Assembly: GCA_036676415.1 (NCBI GenBank)
Contig: JAKFCX010000062.1
Location: 62,001 to 126,000 of the forward strand
Origin: JAEZDC01 sp036676415
GTDB lineage: Bacteria; Bacteroidota; Bacteroidia; Chitinophagales; Chitinophagaceae
Direction: 5' to 3'
DNA: 64,000 bases
Below the pieces are notes generated by a model. It had not been told where the DNA came from. It was given only the letters and a program-made list of their open reading frames with translations, and searched no databases. Below, piece by piece: positions 27,729 through 36,869 of the stretch; positions within the stretch are counted from its first letter, which is position 1; the number at the start of each line of letters is the position of its first letter. Made by a program: the position numbers and the translations under genes.

Positions 27729-27829
27729 CCTGGTTCAAAGATACCCGTATCTGTAAATGGATCATATCGAGACAGCTTCATCCACAATTTTATACAGCTC
27801 CGGTACGTTAAAATAAAAAGCCAATACCT

Positions 27830-28018
27830 ATGGATCAACTCATGTTAAAATCAGAGATCGATGTGCTTACCGGTAAGATCAAGCTGGAAACTGAGCATTA
27901 TTTCGAGGCCCTGACCCGCCAAAAAGACTTTACGGCTGCAAGAAATATTAAGCTAAAGATCAACTCTTTACATAAGAATCTTGATAACAGGATGCAGCTA
28001 TTAAGTGTATCTAAATAG
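27830..28018 (+). CDS. Small helical protein with a UVR-like motif
   Basis: The 62 residues are entirely helical and charged. The segment 'YFEALTRQKDFTAARNIKLK' matches the pattern of UVR motifs (a helix, a [DN]F, then AA..R and I), as found in UvrB, UvrC and ClpC. No other domain is present. It would fit a small protein-protein interaction helix hairpin. Whether it binds UvrA/B or Clp partners is unknown. A B-form repeat lies 30 bp after the stop. Confidence 0.55.
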   Translation: MDQLMLKSEIDVLTGKIKLETEHYFEALTRQKDFTAARNIKLKINSLHKNLDNRMQLLSVSK

Positions 28019-28047
28019 TGGCGCTTATTGTTGAAAAATGAACTTCA

Positions 28048-28078
28048 GTACAAGAGTGCGACGCAACGACAGCTAAAT
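28048..28078 (+). repeat. Dispersed intergenic repeat, B form
   Basis: The B core GTACAAGAGTGCGACGCAAC at 28048 and a tail with CAGCTAAAT match the copy at 13625 with one difference over 31 bp. Confidence 0.8.
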
Positions 28079-28145
28079 TTACACCTGTCGCTTGTCTTCT
28101 AAAAATTTTTCACTCTTTTTCCTATGCCTCCTTTCTTATGAATTC

Positions 28146-28173
28146 GTGGTATGACTTTAGGTATTTCTACCAC
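28146..28173. promoter_or_regulatory. 6-bp inverted repeat before the DUF4476 gene
   Basis: GTGGTA (28146-28151) and TACCAC (28168-28173) are perfect inverted copies, 16 bp apart, 19 bp before the start at 28192. It could be an operator or hairpin; chance is possible. Confidence 0.25.
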
Positions 28174-28191
28174 AGATTAAATCAATGAATC

Positions 28192-29499
28192 ATGAGAAAG
28201 GCATTAGCACTGGTGATCGGTTTTGGATTAGCCGTTTCGGCCTGGTCACAATCCATCACCATCAAAGTAAACGGCAATAAAAATCAAAAGTTAGTGGTGG
28301 ATGGAAGAACCTACTCCGTTAACAACACCGCCACAGGAAAAGAAAAGGTCATAACAATCACTGACCTTCTTCCGGGACAGCATTCTCTCCAGGTTATTCG
28401 TGGCACCAACAACAGGTCCAATGCATCCACCAGCTTTACGACAAGGTCAGGTTATGAAACGATCGTAAATATTGCGGCAAATGGTTCGGTACATGTAAGA
28501 GAAAAAGCTGGCAGCACAGCTACATCTTCTATAAGAACACCAATGAACGATGCTGAATTTACTTCCCTTCTTCAGAAAACAAGAAATCATTTCAGAAATA
28601 ATTCAAGGATCACAGCTGTAAGTACCGCAATTGCAAATCCGAATTATTATTTTACCACAGCACAATTAAGAATGTTGCTGGAATCGTTTGATGGTGAAGT
28701 AAAAAAACTGGAGCTGGCCAAACAGGCTTATCCAAGAATCACTGACCAGATGAATTTTGCAACACTCAGTTCCTTATTTACTATTCAGGATAACAGGGAT
28801 GCGCTTGCTACTTATATAAGATCGCAGGGAAATGATATTGCTGTGAGTTATAGTGAAAGCTTCAGAACACCAATGAGGGCTTCTAACTTTAATGCTATTG
28901 TGGAAAGTATAGAATTACAATGGCAGGAAGGTGCAAGATTAAGTACCATCATCGATGTGTTTGAAAATAGCAGCAACTACTTCAGCACAGCACAGGCTAT
29001 GGAAATTATTCAACTGGTGAGTGATCAGAGCAGCAGGCTTCATCTTTCAAAAGCAGTGTATAGCAGGTTGACAGATCCACAGAATTTTTCGCAACTCTAT
29101 TCATTATTTTCAGAAGAATCTTATGTAACAACCCTGAAATCTTATATCGGAGCAAATGCTAACAATATGCCTGCAGTACATAACTATGGTAAGATTAGCA
29201 TGAATGACAGCGAATTTGAAAAAGCATATAATTCAGCAAGATTGCATTTCAGAACGAGCTCTAAGCTGAGGGAAGTAACAGATTTCTTCAATAATAGCAA
29301 TATCTATTTTACAAGCTACCAGGCAAGACAAATGATCACGCTAATAAAAACTGAAAGTGATCGTTTGCAGCTAGCCAAAATGGCCTACAGGGGCATAGTT
29401 GATCCAAATAATTTTATGGCACAGATGAATGATCTGTTTAGCTGGCAAGCAAGCAAAGACGAATTGGAGAACTACATTAGTTCTTACGTAATAAAGTAG
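28192..29499 (+). CDS. Secreted protein with three DUF4476 repeats
   Basis: The 435-residue protein has a signal peptide (about 1-19, ending SAWSQ), then a beta-rich N-terminal region (20-100) and three copies of an approximately 90-residue helical unit (about 115-205, 225-315 and 335-432). Each unit starts 'M.D.EF'/'M.ASNF'-like, has 'YYFTTAQ', 'NYFSTAQ' or 'IYFTSYQ', then 'LELAKQAY', 'LHLSKAVY' or 'LQLAKMAY' and a 'DP.NF' or 'DQMNF' turn. This is DUF4476. The family is periplasmic or outer-membrane linked in Bacteroidota; its role is unknown. Confidence 0.88.
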   Translation: MRKALALVIGFGLAVSAWSQSITIKVNGNKNQKLVVDGRTYSVNNTATGKEKVITITDLLPGQHSLQVIRGTNNRSNASTSFTTRSGYETIVNIAANGSVHVREKAGSTATSSIRTPMNDAEFTSLLQKTRNHFRNNSRITAVSTAIANPNYYFTTAQLRMLLESFDGEVKKLELAKQAYPRITDQMNFATLSSLFTIQDNRDALATYIRSQGNDIAVSYSESFRTPMRASNFNAIVESIELQWQEGARLSTIIDVFENSSNYFSTAQAMEIIQLVSDQSSRLHLSKAVYSRLTDPQNFSQLYSLFSEESYVTTLKSYIGANANNMPAVHNYGKISMNDSEFEKAYNSARLHFRTSSKLREVTDFFNNSNIYFTSYQARQMITLIKTESDRLQLAKMAYRGIVDPNNFMAQMNDLFSWQASKDELENYISSYVIK

Positions 29500-29516
29500 A
29501 TTCATCGGAACAAATT

Positions 29517-31124
29517 TTAATGGTCGGCTCTATCGCCGACCTTTTTGTTTATTAGATCTTCTTCAGTAACATTGAATAAGAACATGCTGAATTGATAATG
29601 GCCAACCGGTTTGATATTGATGAGCCAGGAATGATCCGGTAGTGTTTTTAATTTCATTAGCTGCGAGGCTTTTACAATAAACTTTCCTGGTGCTGGAGAG
29701 GTAGGTGGAACCTGATACTCTGGACGATTGCTCCTGACAAATTTCTCATACGAAGCAGTATTTTGTCCGTAGTCGATACTGCCATCTTTGAGTTTATGAA
29801 ACACCATTGATTTATCAATAATCAACTCATTTGTGTACGAAAGCAGGTGAGGAAAATAAAATGCAACAGAAACTAGCATATAAGAAAGTAAAATAAGAGG
29901 GGTAAATTTGTACCGAACTCTTTCCCGGCAGAAATGAATGCTGCCTGCAACTGCTATAAACAATAAAGGATATATCAAAAGGAAATGCCTGAACCCAAGT
30001 TGAAAGGGATTGTAAATGCTTATTAACAGGAAGAAAAAAACTACTGGCATTACATACCACCAATGTCTAAAACCTGGTTTGACTCTTTGAGATAAACAGG
30101 CCATTAACCCTAAGAACAATAAAACCAGGATAGCGATCGGAATCTTAAAGATACCTGTATACAAATAGTAATACCAGAATCCGCCTTTATACTTCACCTG
30201 GTCTCCTATCGTCACACCGGGGTATGAGCTTTCAGGTGTACCGGCACCAATTTCTTTATGATATTGCAACAGGTCCAGTGCATCTATATAATTATTCGGT
30301 AATGGAACAGGGATATTTTTGAGAACAGGTGTTTTGGAAATAGTCCTGAATGTTTCACTTCTGAATTGTGTTGCATCTAACAATCGAAAACTTTCCTTTC
30401 CAAAGTAGGCAACGTTGATCACAGCCATACTGATGACAATCGTAGCCAATCCATACAAAAATATTTTCTTAGGATTGAAGCTGACCTTTTTCATGATCAC
30501 CAAAACAACTAGCAGCAACAACAAATATGGCAGGAGAAAGAGCAATGAAGCTTTACAGACAAAACTTAATCCGAGCCAGAAAGAAAATAGTATGAATTGA
30601 TTTTTACTTCTGGTTTCATACAACCGATATAGGTGAAACATTGTAGCAAGTAAACAAGCACCTGAAGCCATATCAGATGTAATGATCATCGAATAACTCA
30701 ACACATTGGGTTCAAAAAGAAAGAAAAGCATTGGTAATATCCATGCTTTCTCACCAAACAATTTTCTTATCCAGGCAAATAGATATAAAGCAATAATTAT
30801 GGTATAAATCACCATGAAGTACCTGCCATTCAACATATCATTGTGACCATGATCTCTAGCCTTGTAGCCTGGCTCGGCCAGTTGTTTAAAAATTCTTGGA
30901 ATGGCAGCAACTACTGTGAACGGAGACTTGCTATCGTACATCTTATCTGTTCTCTCCACTTTTCCCTGCAACCACCTAACACCATAGGCATAATAGTCTG
31001 ATTCGTCGAACGTAATGCTCTGCTGCGATATATGTATAGAAGCAACAATCACATGTAATAGCAAAAAAGCCAACAGTAATAACCGTTGGCCTTTCAAATA
31101 TTGTAATGTAAAGTAATGCTTCAC
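29517..31124 (-). CDS. GT-C fold (GT39/ArnT-like) membrane glycosyltransferase
   Basis: The 535-residue protein has about ten transmembrane helices. The first lumenal loop carries the acidic catalytic signature 'TFDESDYYAYGVRWLQG', and a second acidic motif is 'MIITSDMASGACLL'. This is the arrangement of PMT/ArnT-like enzymes that move sugars from polyprenyl-phosphate donors to an acceptor outside the membrane. The C-terminal 60-70 residues form a small soluble extension. Its last codons overlap a terminator that serves the convergent DUF4476 gene. Confidence 0.82.
   Translation of the reverse strand: MKHYFTLQYLKGQRLLLLAFLLLHVIVASIHISQQSITFDESDYYAYGVRWLQGKVERTDKMYDSKSPFTVVAAIPRIFKQLAEPGYKARDHGHNDMLNGRYFMVIYTIIIALYLFAWIRKLFGEKAWILPMLFFLFEPNVLSYSMIITSDMASGACLLATMFHLYRLYETRSKNQFILFSFWLGLSFVCKASLLFLLPYLLLLLVVLVIMKKVSFNPKKIFLYGLATIVISMAVINVAYFGKESFRLLDATQFRSETFRTISKTPVLKNIPVPLPNNYIDALDLLQYHKEIGAGTPESSYPGVTIGDQVKYKGGFWYYYLYTGIFKIPIAILVLLFLGLMACLSQRVKPGFRHWWYVMPVVFFFLLISIYNPFQLGFRHFLLIYPLLFIAVAGSIHFCRERVRYKFTPLILLSYMLVSVAFYFPHLLSYTNELIIDKSMVFHKLKDGSIDYGQNTASYEKFVRSNRPEYQVPPTSPAPGKFIVKASQLMKLKTLPDHSWLINIKPVGHYQFSMFLFNVTEEDLINKKVGDRADH
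29522..29547 (+). terminator. Intrinsic terminator of the DUF4476 gene, inside the opposite gene
   Basis: Stem GGTCGGC / GCCGACC with loop TCTATC and TTTTT. The same bases encode the last residues of the minus-strand glycosyltransferase (VGDRADH). Confidence 0.88.
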
Positions 31125-31140
31125 AGAAATTAAATTATTA

Positions 31141-31250
31141 ACAAGCGATATTATCCACGATTATCTTTCCTTGTGTCACTCACTTGTACGTTCTAAGCAT
31201 TGTTCATCAATGAACGATCAGCTGAAGAGTGCGACGCAACTAAAGAAAAA
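31141..31250. repeat. Dispersed intergenic repeat, inverted pair (A arm left, B arm right)
   Basis: A core in minus orientation at 31171-31189 (TTGTGTCACTCACTTGTAC) and B core in plus orientation at 31224-31240 (GAAGAGTGCGACGCAAC), with a 34-bp centre that itself folds (TGTTCAT / ATGAAC). This is the same composite as at 18507-18628 in the opposite direction. It lies between the glycosyltransferase start and the lepA 3' end. Confidence 0.82.
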
Positions 31251-31275
31251 TTCCTGTACTGAAGCTCACTTAATA

Positions 31276-33063
31276 CTAACTATCCAACTTCAAGACAGCT
31301 AAGAAAGCTTCCTGCGGAACTTCCACACTTCCGATTTGCCTCATTCTTTTCTTACCTTCTTTCTGCTTCTCCAGTAATTTACGTTTACGACTGATATCAC
31401 CACCATAACATTTTGCTGTAACATCTTTACGCATAGCACTGATGGTTTCCCTAGCAATAACCTTTGCACCAACTGCAGCCTGTATTGCGATCATGAATTG
31501 TTGGCGTGGAACCAGTTCTTTCAACTTCTCACACAATCTTCTTCCAAACTCCTGTGCCCTGCCTCTGTGGATCAAAGCACTTAAGGCATCCACTTTTTCA
31601 GCATTCAACAAAATGTCCATCTTAATAATATCGGCATCACGATAACCGATCGGATGATAATCAAACGATGCATATCCTCTCGTAGACGATTTTAGTTTAT
31701 CATAGAAATCAAAAACGATCTCAGTCAAAGGCATTTCAAATATCAATTCAACCCTTGTTGTGGTCAGGTAACTTTGATTAACAAGATTACCTCTTTTACC
31801 GAGGCACAAGGTCATAATATTCCCGATATATTCAGGTGTACTAATAATCTGTGCTTTGATGAAAGGCTCTTCAATCCTCTCTAGCTTTACCGGATCAGGC
31901 ATTTGAGAAGGATTGTTCACCACCAGCTTCTCTCCTCTTGTAGTATGTGCAATGAAGCTTACGTTCGGTACAGTAGTGATGACTGTCTGATTGAACTCTC
32001 TCTCCAAACGTTCCTGGATGATCTCCATGTGCAGTAATCCAAGGAACCCACAACGAAAACCAAAGCCTAATGCTTCTGAGGTTTCGATTTCGTAAGTAAG
32101 TGATGCATCATTGAGCTGGAGTTTATCCATACATTCTCTCAACTCGGCAAAATCTTCCGTTACTACAGGGAAAATACCGGCAAAAACCATTGGCTTCACT
32201 TCTTCGAAACCTTTAATGCTTGGTGCAGGTGTGGAAGTGAGTGTAATAGTATCTCCTACTTTGATCTCTTTTGCGTTTTTGATACCAGTGATGATATATC
32301 CCACATCTCCGGTACTCACTTCAGCCTTTGGTTCTAATCCTAGTTTCAGGATTCCAACTTCATCAGCACCATAAGTGTTTCCGGCATTTACAAATTGAAC
32401 AAGGTCTCCTTTTCTCAATACACCGTTAAATACACGGAAATATGCAATTACCCCTCTGAAACTATTGAACACACTATCAAATATCAATGCCTGCAATGGA
32501 GCTTTTGGATCTCCTTTTGGTGGCGGAATTCTTTTTACAATTGCTAAAAGAATTTCTTCAATACCAATTCCACTTTTGCCGCTGGCCAATAAAATGTCTT
32601 CGTCTTTACATCCAATCAGGTCGATGATCTGGTCTTTTACCTCAGGTATCATTGCACCATCCATGTCGATCTTATTGATCACTGGAATAATCTCAAGATC
32701 ATTATCCAAAGCAAGGTAAAGGTTGCTGATGGTCTGAGCCTGGATACCTTGTGAAGCATCCACTAACAACAAAGCACCTTCACAGGCTGCAAGGGCACGA
32801 CTTACTTCATAGCTGAAGTCAACGTGACCAGGAGTATCAATAAGGTTGAAAATATATTTCTGGCCATCTACAATGTATTCCATCTGGATGGCATGGCTCT
32901 TAATGGTGATGCCTTTTTCTCTTTCCAGATCCATATCATCCAGTACCTGGTTCATCATATCACGGTGACTGATGGTCTTCGTGTGTTCCAAAAGCCTGTC
33001 GGCCAATGTGCTTTTCCCATGATCGATATGGGCTATAATACAGAAATTCCGAATTTGTTGCAT
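31276..33063 (-). CDS. lepA: Elongation factor 4 (LepA)
   Basis: The 595-residue translational GTPase has G1 'AHIDHGKSTLADRL', G3 'DTPGHVDF', G4 'NKIDM', domains II and III, and the LepA-specific C-terminal region (RQIGSVEVPQEAFLAVL). It acts on stalled ribosomes during initiation and elongation. It lies 57 bp after the glycosyltransferase gene on the same strand and may be the last gene of that transcript. Confidence 0.98.
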   Translation of the reverse strand: MQQIRNFCIIAHIDHGKSTLADRLLEHTKTISHRDMMNQVLDDMDLEREKGITIKSHAIQMEYIVDGQKYIFNLIDTPGHVDFSYEVSRALAACEGALLLVDASQGIQAQTISNLYLALDNDLEIIPVINKIDMDGAMIPEVKDQIIDLIGCKDEDILLASGKSGIGIEEILLAIVKRIPPPKGDPKAPLQALIFDSVFNSFRGVIAYFRVFNGVLRKGDLVQFVNAGNTYGADEVGILKLGLEPKAEVSTGDVGYIITGIKNAKEIKVGDTITLTSTPAPSIKGFEEVKPMVFAGIFPVVTEDFAELRECMDKLQLNDASLTYEIETSEALGFGFRCGFLGLLHMEIIQERLEREFNQTVITTVPNVSFIAHTTRGEKLVVNNPSQMPDPVKLERIEEPFIKAQIISTPEYIGNIMTLCLGKRGNLVNQSYLTTTRVELIFEMPLTEIVFDFYDKLKSSTRGYASFDYHPIGYRDADIIKMDILLNAEKVDALSALIHRGRAQEFGRRLCEKLKELVPRQQFMIAIQAAVGAKVIARETISAMRKDVTAKCYGGDISRKRKLLEKQKEGKKRMRQIGSVEVPQEAFLAVLKLDS

Positions 33064-33120
33064 AAGAGCTGCAAAGATATTGTGCCAGAGGGATTTTAAA
33101 GGCTTTTAACAAAGCAATTA

Positions 33121-34287
33121 TCAAGGTTTTGCGTATCGATTGTATACATCGGCAAATTGTTTTCCAATTACTTGGAAAGAATAATTCTCTTTTGTAAGGT
33201 TGATGATCTGTTCTTTATTAAATAAATGCTGCTTATTAATGATTTTCAGCATACGATCAGCCAGTTCTCGTGGAGCATGTAAAGGAACTTTGAAGCCTGT
33301 AATTCCTTCTTGCACATTTTCATCGAACACCGGAAAATCGCTGACGATCACCGGAACACCACAGGCATTTGCTTCGACAATTACACAACCAAAAGTTTCA
33401 TAATTTGAATAAAGGATGAGGGCATCTGAATCTGCCACCATTTCGTTTAATTCGGATTGAGGTACTTCTTTTTTGAAAATAACGTGAGCCGAAAGACCAA
33501 GATCGTTTACCTGTTGTTGATAAGCAGCATGGTGTGGAGCTACAACAATCAACCTGAAATCACTATTCCTTTCTTTTAAAAGATGACAAGCATTGATTAT
33601 GTCATCAAAATTCTTTTGTAGGGATAAAGTAGATATATGAATAAATGTAGTTTGATGATTCGACGCCGAAGTAGAAGGTTTGAATATGTTTGTATCAACA
33701 AGATTGGGAATAACGGTATGATCGTTGTATTCAAATTTCTTACTGATCTGTTTTGCTAAATATTCAGATACCGTAGTTACATGAACTGCATGTTGAAATA
33801 CTTCCTTCATGTATTTTTTCTGAAACGCAGATAAGGATTCAAATTCTCCTTTTGCTTCTGGTAAATATCCTGTCCATTGCTCTGAAGCAAGTAATGGAAT
33901 TTGATATTTCCTTGATTGCTTCAACGCAAACCATGCATGCTTTACCAAAACATGAGCATGAATTAACGCTGGCAATCCGTACTCAGCCGTTATCTTTTTA
34001 AACCCGTAGAATAAACATTTTGATTGTAGCCAGATCGAAGTGAGTTTCTCAATCAGGCTCAATGAAGTTGATGATGAATAATAGTAAATGAAACTTTCAT
34101 AATTATCCGAATGCTTTTGCTGCACCAGTTTTATTTTCCCGAAAGCCAATTCATCATCCTTTACTACGTACAACACTTTCACAGGGAAATATAAAGCTGC
34201 AGCTTTTGCATGTCGTTCAATAAAATCTCCTGCCAGGAAATTAACTTTCGAAGGAAACCAGCCCGGTATTAGCAATACATACCTCAT
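33121..34287 (-). CDS. Glycosyltransferase family 4 protein
   Basis: The 388-residue GT-B fold protein has an N-terminal acceptor domain ('LIPGWFPSKVNFLAGDFIERHA') and a C-terminal nucleotide-sugar domain with the EX7E-type motif 'SNYETFGCVIVEANACGVPVIVSD'. The start overlaps the flippase stop by 4 bp (ATGA). It probably extends a lipid-linked or surface glycan whose repeat is moved by the adjacent flippase. The sugar cannot be predicted. Confidence 0.92.
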   Translation of the reverse strand: MRYVLLIPGWFPSKVNFLAGDFIERHAKAAALYFPVKVLYVVKDDELAFGKIKLVQQKHSDNYESFIYYYSSSTSLSLIEKLTSIWLQSKCLFYGFKKITAEYGLPALIHAHVLVKHAWFALKQSRKYQIPLLASEQWTGYLPEAKGEFESLSAFQKKYMKEVFQHAVHVTTVSEYLAKQISKKFEYNDHTVIPNLVDTNIFKPSTSASNHQTTFIHISTLSLQKNFDDIINACHLLKERNSDFRLIVVAPHHAAYQQQVNDLGLSAHVIFKKEVPQSELNEMVADSDALILYSNYETFGCVIVEANACGVPVIVSDFPVFDENVQEGITGFKVPLHAPRELADRMLKIINKQHLFNKEQIINLTKENYSFQVIGKQFADVYNRYAKP

Positions 34288-35603
34288 CTGGACAATTTTA
34301 TTTTCTTAAACTGTTGTACAAGCAAATGCCAGTCTGATCTTTTCGGGATAAAAAAATCAGCCAATGGTATATTGTATTCTGACCGGAATTTATACAGCAA
34401 AAAGAAGAGATAAGAAAAATATGCAACAGTACTGATGACAGCTGCAGCAATCATTCCATAACGAAAAGTAAAGAGGTAGTTTCCAACTAATACAATCACT
34501 ACCGAAAGTAAGCCTCCATAGATATTCATCTTTACATTGCCTTTGCCTGAGTAATAAGCAGCGAGCAAAACCATTACAGATAGAGCCCAGATACCAGGTA
34601 ATATCAACAATGTTGGCCAGTACATTCTATCGAAGGTTGCACCATAAACAAACGGAAATAACCATTCACCGATCACGGCAATAACAGCGATAATAATAAT
34701 ATATACGACTACAAATCCTCTTGCCAATAGTGAAAGGGTGTTCCTAACACTCAACCTGTCTATCTCGGAAGCCGTTTGAGGAAACACTGCACTTGCAATG
34801 ATCTGTGGAAGTATCAGTAACATTTGTCCATGTTTCGAAACCTGGATATAGTTTCCCAGATCATAGCCGTCTTTCGATGAAACAGGGCTGTGACGTACAA
34901 ACCAGTAATCGGCACGATACACCAGGAAGTAAACAAAATTAGCCATGAGTGCCAGTGATGCATATCGCATCAACAATTTACCTTCAGGTATAGAAGGAAG
35001 TGATAAGGATTCGAAACTTCGGTATTTTATGAGGTATGCAATCATCAGGATAAAGCCCTGTGTGAATGAATACCAGAAATAGAACTTCAAAATATCTGCA
35101 CTGGTAACACCTACATTTTCACCAAGTAAAATGGCAATAATAAAAGCAATATTGGTGAGACTCAATAAAAGATTCGGCAAAAAGAAATTTCTCTTGGCAT
35201 AGAACAGTGCAGTAAAAAAATTCATCAATAACACACCACTGATATAACTGACTGCGAAAAATAAATACTGGTTTTGCGTGATTGGTTCTTCATTCTGTAT
35301 CTCACCGAAATAAAGTTTGATGCATACAAAAACGATCACTCCTACCACTATCGTCCACACAAAAGATAACCATGCTAACTTATTGCCATTGATCTTCTGG
35401 TTGGCTGCATAGTAACCAACAGCTGATTCCAGATTCAAACTTGCAACGAGTAATATCAGGCTAAACCAGTTGGTGAGATAATATATCCATCCTGCACCTG
35501 CTGCCTGTAAACTTCTTGGCAGCAGAACACTGATGATAAAAAATGTAAGGAAAAATAAACCTCTCCACAACAAACTCTGCAACAAAAGCCGATGAAAATT
35601 CAT
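34284..35603 (-). CDS. Oligosaccharide flippase-like membrane protein (Wzx/MurJ fold)
   Basis: Starting at the ATG at 35603 (MNFHRLLLQSLLWRG) the protein has 439 residues and about twelve transmembrane helices. Features typical of polysaccharide biosynthesis proteins are 'RSLQAAGAGWIYYL' near the start and a repeated helix pattern without a soluble domain. An in-frame ATG at 35678 would overlap the methyltransferase stop at 35650 and is less likely. Together with the GT4 and methyltransferase genes it suggests a small surface-glycan unit. Confidence 0.85.
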   Translation of the reverse strand: MNFHRLLLQSLLWRGLFFLTFFIISVLLPRSLQAAGAGWIYYLTNWFSLILLVASLNLESAVGYYAANQKINGNKLAWLSFVWTIVVGVIVFVCIKLYFGEIQNEEPITQNQYLFFAVSYISGVLLMNFFTALFYAKRNFFLPNLLLSLTNIAFIIAILLGENVGVTSADILKFYFWYSFTQGFILMIAYLIKYRSFESLSLPSIPEGKLLMRYASLALMANFVYFLVYRADYWFVRHSPVSSKDGYDLGNYIQVSKHGQMLLILPQIIASAVFPQTASEIDRLSVRNTLSLLARGFVVVYIIIIAVIAVIGEWLFPFVYGATFDRMYWPTLLILPGIWALSVMVLLAAYYSGKGNVKMNIYGGLLSVVIVLVGNYLFTFRYGMIAAAVISTVAYFSYLFFLLYKFRSEYNIPLADFFIPKRSDWHLLVQQFKKIKLSR

Positions 35604-35649
35604 TGAACGTTTTTGGTGGAGGCTAAAATACAATAGTTTAACTGTATTA

Positions 35650-36393
35650 TCAGTTTCTTGCTTTGGCGAGAATAGCAACAGAAAAATTCATATTCAATGG
35701 TAAAGACTGAAAAGGTAAGCCGGTAATTTCTACTATATCGAAATATTCGGATATCAACCTGATCATTTCATTATGGTCAAATCCCTTATGTCCACCTTCG
35801 ATCCTTTCAACTTTTGAAAGATCACCTTTTACTGCATGATAAAGTTCAGGCAAGCGATACGGCTCATCTATTTTAAAACGAACTGATTTAAAGAAATATT
35901 TAAGTAACAAAGGGATTCCTCTTTCATAAGGAACAGAAACAAATAAATACTTTTTTGTAGCCTGGGCGATCCTGGAAATGTAAGATTCCAATTCATCAAG
36001 TCGTAAATGCTCCAGTGTTTCCATTGCCACCGTACAATCGAATTGTTCAGCTGAAGTATTAAAGTCTTTCAACTGGTAACTTTCTATCAGCTGCACCTTT
36101 GGATCATCCTTCCATCTTTGTTGACCTGCCACCAAACCACCTTCCCAATTGGCATCATAGCCAACATACCTGCTAAAACCAAAGGGTAAGTAATCGATTG
36201 TCTTTGCATCAAAACAACCGATCTCAAGTATAGATGGAGCAACTAATTGAAGTGACTTCATCCTGTCATGCATCCACAAATACCTGGCTTCATGCAAATA
36301 CTTTCTCCAGCCCTTTTTAAAAAGTCTTTCATTGTATTCCTTTTTCTCTTTCGGAATAATATGACCAGTGCTGGTTCTTTCAATATGGGTCAT
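35650..36393 (-). CDS. SAM-dependent methyltransferase (class I)
   Basis: The preferred ATG at 36393 follows GGGAG and lies 2 bp after the hemerythrin stop. An ATG at 36429 would overlap the upstream gene. The Rossmann motif I is 'SILEIGCFDAKTIDYL', followed by 'YVGYDANWEGG' and 'FDCTVAMETLEHL'. The protein of 247 residues may methylate a lipid or sugar, in line with its flippase and glycosyltransferase neighbours, but no family-specific substrate motif is seen. Confidence 0.82.
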   Translation of the reverse strand: MTHIERTSTGHIIPKEKKEYNERLFKKGWRKYLHEARYLWMHDRMKSLQLVAPSILEIGCFDAKTIDYLPFGFSRYVGYDANWEGGLVAGQQRWKDDPKVQLIESYQLKDFNTSAEQFDCTVAMETLEHLRLDELESYISRIAQATKKYLFVSVPYERGIPLLLKYFFKSVRFKIDEPYRLPELYHAVKGDLSKVERIEGGHKGFDHNEMIRLISEYFDIVEITGLPFQSLPLNMNFSVAILAKARN

Positions 36394-36395
36394 CC

Positions 36396-36869
36396 TTACT
36401 CCCAGAATTTTATTGGATAATTCATACAATTATCATCCTTTTCATCAGCAAGAATGGAACCGATGGAGCGTCTTTGTTGTTCAGTAATGACTTGTTCAAT
36501 TAGTGGAAACAATTCTTTTTCCTCGAATCGTATATGAGCATTGAGTTGTGATCGTAACTCTTCTACTGATTTATAAGAAATATTAATGGAGTTCTCGTTG
36601 ATGATATTTTTTATCTCGTAATGGTCTTTCATCATTCGATCCAGTCCATCTTTTAGATTAACATATTGACTGCTTAATGGAGTGAGATAAATTTCTTCCA
36701 GGTCAAAATGATGATGCAGGTCTTTATACCAGAAAGACTGGATGAATTCTTTCATCACTTCAAGGTCTGCCTGTTTCTTCACACCCTTTTGCAGCAGCAG
36801 GCAGAACAACAAACCATTATGGTGCTGTCGGCTTAAAGGTTGTAATTCTTCACTTCGTTTGATCGGCAC
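36396..36869 (-). CDS. Hemerythrin-like (HHE) protein
   Basis: The 157-residue four-helix protein starts with GTG at 36869, sharing one base with the tpiA stop. Metal-ligand motifs are 'RQHHNGLL', 'HHHFDLEEIYLTP', 'KDHYEI' and 'HIRFEEKELFPLIE', the pattern of non-haem di-iron HHE domains. Such proteins bind O2 or NO or sense iron/oxidative stress. Its place between tpiA and the methyltransferase is probably positional rather than functional. Confidence 0.85.
   Translation of the reverse strand: MPIKRSEELQPLSRQHHNGLLFCLLLQKGVKKQADLEVMKEFIQSFWYKDLHHHFDLEEIYLTPLSSQYVNLKDGLDRMMKDHYEIKNIINENSINISYKSVEELRSQLNAHIRFEEKELFPLIEQVITEQQRRSIGSILADEKDDNCMNYPIKFWE

Noticed and set aside
27374..27838. 154-residue minus-strand frame covering the DUF6122-type gene
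   Set aside because: It shares DNA with the 108-residue frame that has clear DUF6122-like motifs and lacks recognisable features itself.
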